Shown: one piece after another, positions 7,094-12,932 of the stretch
Layout of the letters: each line of letters begins with the position of its first letter
Position numbering within the stretch: position 1 is the stretch's first letter
Source: a virus
DNA: 20,965 nt
IMG/VR virus record: IMGVR_UViG_3300035661_000367
Span: 1-20,965 of that record
Reading direction: 5' to 3' (one strand)
Notes under the pieces: generated by a model
What the model was told of the DNA's origin: nothing
Database searches by the model: none
The model's input: only the letters and a program-made list of their open reading frames with translations
Made by a program: the position numbers and the translations under genes

Positions 7094-7424
7094 TCAGTAC
7101 TGGGTTACTGGTTTGCACGTTTCTCCGCCTTTTTGTCCACCTCTGCTGATATTTAACAATGTACCTTGTGTTATCTATCGTGTGACCAATTAGTTGTATC
7201 ATTTCACGTTCTTTGTTTAGAGCCTGTGTTTCTGTTAACCTATCAAAAGGTTTTTGATACACATGAGTTTATGGTGGGGGTTAATGTGGAGTCAATCCCC
7301 GTTTTTTGTTTTTGATAGAGCACTATACCAATGTTTTCATTCGATTGCTGTTGCCTTTATCGACATAAAATAGTATCATATATCTTGGATCTATGAGAAT
7401 GTACACATAATAATTCTGTCTCAT
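7094..7424 (-). pseudogene. Decayed GIY-YIG homing endonuclease
   Basis: Reading the minus strand from ATG 7424 gives MRQNYYVYILIDPR, then FYVDKGNSNRM, where GIY-YIG enzymes have a VYxLIDPR strand and FYVGKGKGNRM. Next comes CSIKNKKRGLTPH and, in the same frame, VYQKPFDRLTETQALNKERE and MIQLIG, the typical glutamate-containing helix ending in LIGR. Three in-frame stops interrupt it (after KTLV, after LTPH, after PPP). About 20 residues appear to be missing between LTPH and VYQK. After LIGHTIDNT a one-base insertion near 7165-7168 shifts the frame; the other frame continues GTLLNISRGGQKGGE, the usual NLTxGGEG tail, and stops at 7094. The GKGKG loop has become DKGNS. A homing endonuclease gene therefore once sat between genes 55 and 47, opposite to them, and is now inactive. 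T4 carries free-standing GIY-YIG genes (seg family) in comparable places. Confidence 0.8.
7351..7379 (+). promoter_or_regulatory. Possible early promoter of genes 47-46
   Basis: TTGCCT (7351-7356), a 17-bp spacer and TATCAT (7374-7379). The hexamers are imperfect, but the 17-bp spacing equals that of the other early promoters here. It lies inside the endonuclease relic. Two overlapping AATAAATA octamers (7445-7456) closer to gene 47 could add weak late transcription. Confidence 0.4.
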
Positions 7425-7502
7425 AATATTCCCATAATAAAAATAATAAATAAATACAGCCATGGTTTTTACCTAAGTGTATTTGTAAGGGAGCCCCAAA
7501 AA

Positions 7503-8561
7503 TTGGCTAAAAACAATAAAAGCCTGCACAAAGCGGCGTGTATGACTGACATACACTTTGGAAAGAAATCTAACTCAGAACAACATAATCAAGATTGTAT
7601 CGATTTTATTAATTGGTTTTGTGACCACGTCAAACAAGATCCTACTATAGACCATATCGTGTTTCTGGGTGATTGGCACGAAAATAGAAGCTCATTAAAC
7701 ATTTCTACACTAACATATTCTTATAATGGCGCCAAATTGTTGAATGAGTTAGGATTGCCAATATTCTTTATACTGGGTAACCACGATCTATATCATAGGC
7801 ACTCACGTGAGGTGCACTCTTTAGTACACTTTGATGAGTTTGACAACTTCATACTCATTGATGAACCTGTTGTACGGAAAGACATCGGAAATGGTGTTCT
7901 TTTTTCACCATATCTATTCCATCACGAATATCCAAATCTAGCGGAATATCTCAAAATTCCAGTTTGGTTTGGTCATTTTGAATTTAAAGGCTTTGTTATT
8001 ACTGGATATAATTTAACAATGCCGACTGGCCCAGATCCACATGACTATCAAGGCCCAAAACATATTATATCTGGTCATTTTCATAAGCGACAAGCATTTG
8101 GTAATGTCGTATATATGGGTAACACATTCCCTATGGATTTTTCTGATGCCGGTGATAATGAACGTGGGATGATGATATATGATCACGACACCGATATTAT
8201 GGAGTTTGAAAATTGGGAAGATTGCCCAAAATATATAAAGACCAGCTTATCTGCATTGGTAGATAAAAAGGTTGCAATGTTTTCAGGTGCTAGAGTCAAA
8301 TGTACCGCTGATATTAATATAAACTACGATGAAAGTAACATACTACGTCAAGAATTTATAGACCATTACAAACTACGCGAGTTTGTAATGGAAGAGTCCA
8401 TAGAAATCAAAAACATAATATCAGGTACAACCACTCAAGTAGATGTGGATAGTAGCGAGTTAGCTAATATAAACGATGTGGTTATTCAAATGATACAAGA
8501 AATAGATTCTGACCACATCGATAATGCATTATTGATTGATATTTATACTACAATAAAATAA
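7503..8561 (+). CDS. 47: Recombination endonuclease subunit gp47-like (Mre11/SbcD family)
   Basis: A 352-residue metallophosphoesterase with the Mre11/SbcD motifs in order: TDIHFG (D16, H18), FLGDWHENR (D57, H59), LGNHDLY (N93, H94, D95) and SGHFHKR (H192, H194). T4 gp47 is 339 residues. With gp46 it forms the nuclease-ATPase that resects DNA ends for recombination-dependent replication and degrades host DNA. The frame starts with TTG at 7503 preceded by an AAGGGAG site about 10 nt upstream; the next in-frame ATG (7542) lies only two codons before the metal ligand D16 and has no ribosome site, so TTG is preferred. Gene 46 follows after 19 bp with its own ribosome site, a two-gene operon as in T4. 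Confidence 0.93.
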   Translation: MAKNNKSLHKAACMTDIHFGKKSNSEQHNQDCIDFINWFCDHVKQDPTIDHIVFLGDWHENRSSLNISTLTYSYNGAKLLNELGLPIFFILGNHDLYHRHSREVHSLVHFDEFDNFILIDEPVVRKDIGNGVLFSPYLFHHEYPNLAEYLKIPVWFGHFEFKGFVITGYNLTMPTGPDPHDYQGPKHIISGHFHKRQAFGNVVYMGNTFPMDFSDAGDNERGMMIYDHDTDIMEFENWEDCPKYIKTSLSALVDKKVAMFSGARVKCTADININYDESNILRQEFIDHYKLREFVMEESIEIKNIISGTTTQVDVDSSELANINDVVIQMIQEIDSDHIDNALLIDIYTTIK

Positions 8562-8580
8562 AAAGCAACTAGGGAACTGT

Positions 8581-10377
8581 ATGATCAATTTTATATCACT
8601 ATCATTAAGAAATTTTATGAGTTATGGAAACAATACAACAATTGTAGATTTCAATAATACTGGGACTACATTAATCATTGGTGAAGATTTAGATAATACA
8701 ACTAATGGTCAAGGAGGAAATGGAGTGGGTAAAACAAGCATTATGAATGCTTTAACTTTTGCGGTATACGATAGACCCATTTCAAAAATCAAAGCAGATG
8801 AATTAGTTAATAACATTAACAAAAAACACATGGAAGTATCAGTCACATTTAAAAAAGGCGATTGGTTTTACAAAATTGTTAGAGCTCGTAAAATGAAAGC
8901 TGGTGCTGCTGGAAATTATGTAAAGTTATATGAGCGGTATGGAGATGCAGATTTTGATAATTCAGATGAGAAGACTCTTGATAGTATAATTAATACTGAC
9001 AAGCGGATAGAAGATATCATGGGTATGACATACGATATGTTTGTTCGTATTGTTGTTATATCAGCAAATCATACACCATTTTTAGATTTGCCGGTGAGTC
9101 ACCCAACACAAGCAAATCAAACTGATTTCGTAGAGCGGCTGTTCGATTTAGTAATATTGTCAGAAAAAGCTGCAGTATTAAAGGATTCTATCAAGGCCAC
9201 AGAAGAAACCTTAAAGATCAGCAAATTGAAAATGGAACATTTGGGTAAAGAGTCACAACGGTTGGCAGAGCAGATTAAATCTGCTAAAACTCGTGTTATT
9301 AATTGGGAACGTAATAATGAAGATACAATTGCATCACTAGAGATGAAACTAGCCGCTATTGCTGGTGTAGATTTTGATAATGAGCGTAGGTTGCATGATG
9401 AGTTGGAATTACTAGATGCAGAAGTAACTTCAATAATAAATAAGCAACACGATCTAGAAAAAAGCATCAAACAATATTCCAAAATCAAACAAGATATGGA
9501 ACGCGATTTACTACATCTAAACGACGATAGATGTCCATACTGTTTACAGCAATACCAACATGCTGAGAGTAAAATTTCCGAATGTGAATCTAGTTTATTA
9601 ATAGCTCAGACTAAATTAAATTCATATACAGCAGAATTAGTTAATATCGATGCGATTGCTGTGACAAAAATAGAGGATAAATTACGTATCAAAAAACAAA
9701 TAACTGTTACTAATCTGGAAGAGTTAGTTGACATACGCAATCAGAGTAATGTAATACGAGAGAAAATTGAAGATCTTAAAAATGCTACTAACCCATTTAT
9801 AGAACCATTAGAAGAATTAGAGGGAATAGTTATTGAGGAAGTTAATTACGACGAAATAAATCGATTGGTTAAATACATTGACCATCAACAATTTTTAGTA
9901 AAATTGTTGACTAAAAAAGATAGTTTTGTACGGAAAGCATTTTTGAATAAGAATCTACCATTTCTAAATAATAGATTACAGTTGTATTTGTCTCAATTAG
10001 GATTAACCCATAAAGTCGAATTCAATCATGAGATGACGGCAGAAATTACACAATTTGGACGCTCATTAGGGTTTGGAAATTTATCAAACGGTCAACGAGC
10101 CCGAGTTAACATTGCGCTGTCTATGGCATTTCGGGATGTGTTACAGAAATTACACACACCAATCAATATATGTTTACTCGATGAAGTGTTGGATGTGGGT
10201 TTGGATCCTGTCGGAGTTCAATCTGCAGCTAGAATGCTCAAACGAAAGGCCCGTGATGAACAACTGTGTATGTTTATTGTATCACACAGGGATGAAGTAG
10301 AATCATCTTTTGATAGGACGATGGTTGTACAGATGATCAAAGGATTCTCATACATCAAGGATGCTATTATGGAATAA
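8581..10377 (+). CDS. 46: Recombination endonuclease ATPase subunit gp46-like (Rad50/SbcC family)
   Basis: A 598-residue SMC-like ATPase (T4 gp46 is 560). Walker A GGNGVGKTS covers residues 45-53. Coiled-coil arms rich in E, K and L flank a zinc hook, CPYC, at 318-321. The ABC signature LSNGQ is at 501-505, Walker B ICLLDE ends at D534/E535, and the H-loop VSHRDE follows near 560. The protein pairs with gp47 and controls its access to DNA ends by ATP-driven opening. TAGGGAA precedes the ATG. All catalytic motifs look intact. The stop codon forms the base of the large hairpin that precedes the next gene, so early transcripts of 47-46 run into that structure. Confidence 0.95.
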   Translation: MINFISLSLRNFMSYGNNTTIVDFNNTGTTLIIGEDLDNTTNGQGGNGVGKTSIMNALTFAVYDRPISKIKADELVNNINKKHMEVSVTFKKGDWFYKIVRARKMKAGAAGNYVKLYERYGDADFDNSDEKTLDSIINTDKRIEDIMGMTYDMFVRIVVISANHTPFLDLPVSHPTQANQTDFVERLFDLVILSEKAAVLKDSIKATEETLKISKLKMEHLGKESQRLAEQIKSAKTRVINWERNNEDTIASLEMKLAAIAGVDFDNERRLHDELELLDAEVTSIINKQHDLEKSIKQYSKIKQDMERDLLHLNDDRCPYCLQQYQHAESKISECESSLLIAQTKLNSYTAELVNIDAIAVTKIEDKLRIKKQITVTNLEELVDIRNQSNVIREKIEDLKNATNPFIEPLEELEGIVIEEVNYDEINRLVKYIDHQQFLVKLLTKKDSFVRKAFLNKNLPFLNNRLQLYLSQLGLTHKVEFNHEMTAEITQFGRSLGFGNLSNGQRARVNIALSMAFRDVLQKLHTPINICLLDEVLDVGLDPVGVQSAARMLKRKARDEQLCMFIVSHRDEVESSFDRTMVVQMIKGFSYIKDAIME

Positions 10378-10433
10378 TTAAATCCCCTTCAATTTTCAGC
10401 CCATAAATATCTGAAAATTGAAGGGGATTTAAT
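10377..10433 (+). promoter_or_regulatory. 23-bp perfect hairpin sequestering the resolvase ribosome site and start codon
   Basis: Bases 10377-10399 are the exact reverse complement of 10411-10433, around an 11-nt loop (10400-10410). The 3' arm contains the only Shine-Dalgarno sequence of the next gene (GAAGGGG, 10420-10426) and the first two bases of its ATG (10432). In a transcript coming from gene 46 the site would be buried. The loop holds the late element CATAAATA (10402-10409); a transcript begun there would start in the 3' arm and lack the 5' arm, freeing the site. T4 genes e, soc and 49 are controlled in this way. A T5 run at 10438-10442 might also let the hairpin act as a partial terminator. 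Confidence 0.85.
10402..10409 (+). promoter_or_regulatory. Late promoter element (CATAAATA) in the hairpin loop
   Basis: One mismatch from TATAAATA. The same octamer precedes two other plus-strand genes in this window (10906 and 18755), supporting its use as a late promoter in this phage. The expected start is near 10415, giving a leader of about 17 nt that still contains GAAGGGG. Confidence 0.7.
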
Positions 10434-10914
10434 GAAATTTTTGGGGATAGACCAATCTTATAGTGGCACAGGCGTAGTAATAATTGAAGGTGATACGGTT
10501 ATCAGTTTTGATAAATTCACTAGTGATAAATCGAAGGATATATTCGAAAGGTGTTGGGATGTAGTATCCCAAATTAGACAATATATCAAAGACCACAATC
10601 CAAATTATGTGGCAATAGAGGGATTAGCATTTGGAATGACAGGCAATGCTACGAGAGATTTGGCAGGGTTACAGTTTTCTATAATAACTACAGCTAAATA
10701 TATAGATGGTGTGGATATTGATATTATAACGCCATTATCATTAAAAAAATTCGCGACAGGAAATGGAAAAGCTAAAAAGGACGATATGATGGCAGCTATA
10801 CCAGCCAATGTATTAGATATGTTCAAAGCTCGTGGATACAAAAAAACAACTGGGTTAGCTGATTTGACAGATGCTTATTTTCTTGCCAAATTTATTCAAC
10901 ATAACCATAAATAA
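10432..10914 (+). CDS. RuvC-like Holliday junction resolvase
   Basis: A 160-residue protein of the RNase H-like RuvC superfamily. GIDQSYSGTG puts the first metal ligand at D7, VAIEGLAFG at E63, and the C-terminal GLADLTDAYFLA supplies D144/D147. ITPLSLKKFATGNGKAKKDD resembles the TP...VKK...G.G.A.K segment of RuvC. It would cut four-way junctions and branched DNA during recombination and before packaging. In T4 this work is done by gp49 (endonuclease VII), which has a different fold, so this looks like a non-homologous replacement. It follows gene 46 and is preceded by the hairpin/late promoter device at 10377-10433. The start ATG 10432 is fixed by the motif at residue 7 and by GAAGGGG at 5 nt spacing. 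Confidence 0.88.
   Translation: MKFLGIDQSYSGTGVVIIEGDTVISFDKFTSDKSKDIFERCWDVVSQIRQYIKDHNPNYVAIEGLAFGMTGNATRDLAGLQFSIITTAKYIDGVDIDIITPLSLKKFATGNGKAKKDDMMAAIPANVLDMFKARGYKKTTGLADLTDAYFLAKFIQHNHK
10906..10913 (+). promoter_or_regulatory. Late promoter element (CATAAATA) of the acidic protein gene
   Basis: CATAAATA overlaps the last codons of the resolvase gene (His, Lys, stop). About 24 bp downstream lie AGGAG and the ATG at 10938, so the gene can be read late on its own. Confidence 0.7.
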
Positions 10915-10937
10915 AATACAATTATAGGAGATTTACA

Positions 10938-11420
10938 ATGTCACTACTTAAAGAATTAGTTAAAAACCTGGCCGAAGCTGAAGATGAGTTTAATTTTGGT
11001 GGAGGATCTATGGATACAGATCAATCTAGTGGATCACAAGGACAATTCCCACAAACGAAACAAGGTAGTGTGAATTCAGACCGATCATCTGAAGATGATA
11101 TGGATTCAGAAGATAATATGGATTCAGAAGATGATATGGGTAGTCAAAATCCTGAAGATTCTATAACTATGGATGTACCATTACTTATTCGTATCATGGA
11201 ATGGGCGCACGAAGAAGCTAAATCTGACATGGAATTGCATAAGGTAGCAGAAAATTTGGTAGCTATGTCAATGGATGGACAAACATTATCCATGGATAAT
11301 TATGACGACGCGTTGAATGGAATTGGAGAATTTGCGGATGATGCAGAGCCTGATGATGCGACTGATGATGTCGATTCGGGATACGGAGATAATGGAAGCA
11401 TGCCAATGAATGGTTCTTGA
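10938..11420 (+). CDS. Acidic phage protein with a possible capsid-targeting leader
   Basis: I do not recognise this 160-residue protein as an enzyme. It begins MSLLKELVKNLAEAEDE, an amphipathic helix ending in LAE-AE, which fits the (I/L)xE cleavage sites of T4 prohead protease (compare FLTE-AE in gp23). Next is a low-complexity acidic region (about 17-75) containing DDMDSEDNMDSEDDMGS, encoded by an imperfect 18-nt tandem repeat (about 11096-11136). A helical domain follows (about 79-128, VPLLIRIMEWAHEEAKSDME, then a VAENLVAMS segment) and an acidic tail. No transmembrane segment or metal motif is seen. AGGAG lies 8 nt before the ATG, and a late element precedes it. Late expression, acidity and leader suggest a prohead core or internal protein; this is inference. 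Confidence 0.7.
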   Translation: MSLLKELVKNLAEAEDEFNFGGGSMDTDQSSGSQGQFPQTKQGSVNSDRSSEDDMDSEDNMDSEDDMGSQNPEDSITMDVPLLIRIMEWAHEEAKSDMELHKVAENLVAMSMDGQTLSMDNYDDALNGIGEFADDAEPDDATDDVDSGYGDNGSMPMNGS

Positions 11421-11466
11421 ATATGATTATAAAAACAGCAAGTCACGATAATATCGTATGAATTAA

Positions 11467-11501
11467 GAAAAGATCAACTTGAAGTTGATCTTTTTCTTTT
11501 T
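11467..11501 (+). terminator. Strong factor-independent terminator
   Basis: A 12-bp perfect stem (11468-11479 with 11483-11494, loop TGA) is followed by TCTTTTT. It ends the 47-46-resolvase-acidic protein transcription unit. The 3' arm also contains the TTGATC that serves as the -35 of the next promoter. Confidence 0.9.
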
Positions 11502-11513
11502 ATGGGTTATAAT
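11485..11513 (+). promoter_or_regulatory. Sigma70-type promoter of the membrane protein gene
   Basis: TTGATC (11485-11490), a 17-bp spacer and TATAAT (11508-11513) precede the ATG at 11545. The -35 lies within the stem of the preceding terminator. Confidence 0.65.
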
Positions 11514-11544
11514 GTAATCATATTAATCCAACACGGAGAACGAA

Positions 11545-12027
11545 ATGTTAAAATGGTACGCTAATTATTGTAATAGCAACCTCTGGTTTTTTAAAATCGG
11601 TAATATACTATTTAATGATACCAGGCAGTGGAAAGGAGTGCGGGAGGAAGATGAATCAAAACCGGATCTCGTTCCAGAAAATCGTGGCCATGAAGTTTGG
11701 GCTTATGTACTAGGATCGGGTGCTATAAGTGCCTGGGCTTCTAATGTCGGAGAAAAACATAGTAATATTATACAAGACACTGCACAAAGAGTAGTTAATA
11801 ATATCGCGTTGCTATTGCTTTTTTGGGTATTAGCTGGATTATTGGACATAATTCTCAGATTGCCATATTTTATAATAGTTTATCCACGAGAATCAATAGG
11901 TACATTAGGTATCAGTTTCAGACATTTGTTTTTAATCAAATGGGGAGATGTTAATCCAGTATTCTTTATCATATATTGGATTTTAATGCCTGCACTAGTG
12001 TTGAGTATGTTTGGGGTATTTGATTAA
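11545..12027 (+). CDS. Unknown phage membrane protein
   Basis: A 160-residue protein that I do not recognise. The first ~80 residues are soluble-looking and aromatic-rich (MLKWYANYCNSNLWFFKIGN), with two cysteine-free charged stretches. Two hydrophobic segments follow: NNIALLLLFWVLAGLLDIIL (about 85-104) and PVFFIIYWILMPALVLSMF (about 138-156), joined by a short loop containing YPRES and IKWGD. This suggests two transmembrane helices with a cytoplasmic N-terminal region. CGGAGAACGAA gives a ribosome site before the ATG. The promoter is of the early type and isolated by a terminator upstream, so it is a single-gene early unit. Possible roles include superinfection exclusion or membrane takeover, but nothing in the sequence shows which. 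A holin is less likely, given the early promoter. Confidence 0.7.
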   Translation: MLKWYANYCNSNLWFFKIGNILFNDTRQWKGVREEDESKPDLVPENRGHEVWAYVLGSGAISAWASNVGEKHSNIIQDTAQRVVNNIALLLLFWVLAGLLDIILRLPYFIIVYPRESIGTLGISFRHLFLIKWGDVNPVFFIIYWILMPALVLSMFGVFD

Positions 12028-12091
12028 CTCGGTGTGCGACCACAGCCACGTTGGTGCGGGCTTGTCATTTTGTTCATTATAAAAATCAACC

Positions 12092-12847
12092 TCAGTCTAA
12101 TGATAAATCATCATCGCTGATAGAACGTCGATAATCTATCAGCTTTTTAATGTAACCATTATTCCGTAATGTTTTAAAAGTGATGTTCTCAACAGAAAAC
12201 TCGCCAGTAGATGCTAATCCAGCTTTTCGCATATTCCAGATGCGATCCGTAAGTTTCTGCACAGATGTCTTACTATCAACTTTGTTGTCTATAATGTTAT
12301 CTATAAGAGACATCATCTCTGCTGCTTTAAGTTTTACTGCATATTTGTCAACACTTGCAGCATCTTTATCAACTTTGGGTTTTGTAATCCATTTGTTATC
12401 TTGAACGCTATATATACCAGTTGCTACTAGATTTTCATCAGCCAATTGCACATACAATTCTACTGGGTATCCATAAATTGTTATGTCATGCTGTTCGTTC
12501 CATAGAGTTTTTTTAGCAGAAAAAAATTCTGCTAGATCAAACTTGCAGGGTTTACCGGATTTTGATGTTGCATTAGCTACAATATGCAAATCTATGTCAG
12601 ACTGTGGGGTATAATTATAATTTGCTAAACTACCGGTTAAAATTATATCCTTAATAACCATTTCTGGTGTGGCAAGAAACTCTACAAATTCTTTAGCAAT
12701 TTTTAGTAATGCCTTTCTCACCGGCTTATCTAACTCATCATCCTTTGTCCATATATCAGGATTGAGTTCGTCGTGATACCGAACTTTAACATCAACTACA
12801 TTAGGGGAAACTTCGTTTATTAAGTATTGTTTAAAGCTGACTGCCAT
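12092..12847 (-). CDS. NTase-fold (pol beta-like) nucleotidyltransferase with capsid-targeting-type leader
   Basis: A 251-residue protein. The pol beta-type nucleotidyltransferase signature is LTGSLANYNYTPQSDIDLHI: G72-S73 followed by D84 and D86. A third acid is E130 in YPVELYVQ. A helical C-terminal region (160-240) ends GEFSVENITFKTLRNNGYI, a pattern seen in phage members of this family. These enzymes transfer a nucleotide to RNA, protein or a small molecule; the target is unknown. I chose ATG 12847 because GGAG lies 6 nt upstream, whereas ATG 12859 would be at the predicted 5' end of the late mRNA. The chosen start gives MAVSFKQYLINE, which resembles T4 internal-protein leaders and ends in IxE. 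TATAAATA at 12866-12873 gives late expression. It converges on the membrane protein gene; the 64-bp gap holds no clear terminator. Confidence 0.85.
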   Translation of the reverse strand: MAVSFKQYLINEVSPNVVDVKVRYHDELNPDIWTKDDELDKPVRKALLKIAKEFVEFLATPEMVIKDIILTGSLANYNYTPQSDIDLHIVANATSKSGKPCKFDLAEFFSAKKTLWNEQHDITIYGYPVELYVQLADENLVATGIYSVQDNKWITKPKVDKDAASVDKYAVKLKAAEMMSLIDNIIDNKVDSKTSVQKLTDRIWNMRKAGLASTGEFSVENITFKTLRNNGYIKKLIDYRRSISDDDLSLD

Positions 12848-12865
12848 GATTATCTCCATTTTTAG

Positions 12866-12873
12866 TATTTATA
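12866..12873 (-). promoter_or_regulatory. Late promoter (TATAAATA) of the NTase gene
   Basis: An exact late consensus on the minus strand. The predicted start is near 12860, followed by GGAG and ATG 12847. The divergent helicase promoter begins 7 bp away. Confidence 0.85.
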
Positions 12874-12879
12874 ATATCG

Positions 12880-12908
12880 TTGAATTAATATACCAGATAT
12901 AGTATAGT
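12880..12908 (+). promoter_or_regulatory. Early sigma70-type promoter of the helicase gene
   Basis: TTGAAT (12880-12885), a 17-bp spacer and TATAGT (12903-12908), 25 bp before the ATG at 12933. Confidence 0.65.
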
Positions 12909-12932
12909 TATAAGAAACTAATTGAGGATATT

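Noticed and set aside
7032-7262. 76-codon minus-strand open frame after gene 55
   Set aside because: It is the 3' remnant of the GIY-YIG relic; its last ~40 residues are out of the original frame, and it has no proper start.
10377-10433. Reading the hairpin as an ordinary terminator only
   Set aside because: Its 3' arm is the ribosome site and start codon of the next gene and its loop holds a late element, which a plain terminator would not need; partial termination remains possible.
12028-12091. Terminator between the convergent membrane protein and NTase genes
   Set aside because: A GC-richer patch is present, but only about 4 bp of stem can be formed and no U-run follows.
12859-12859. 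Upstream ATG for the NTase gene
   Set aside because: It falls at the predicted first base of the late mRNA and lacks a ribosome site; ATG 12847 has GGAG.
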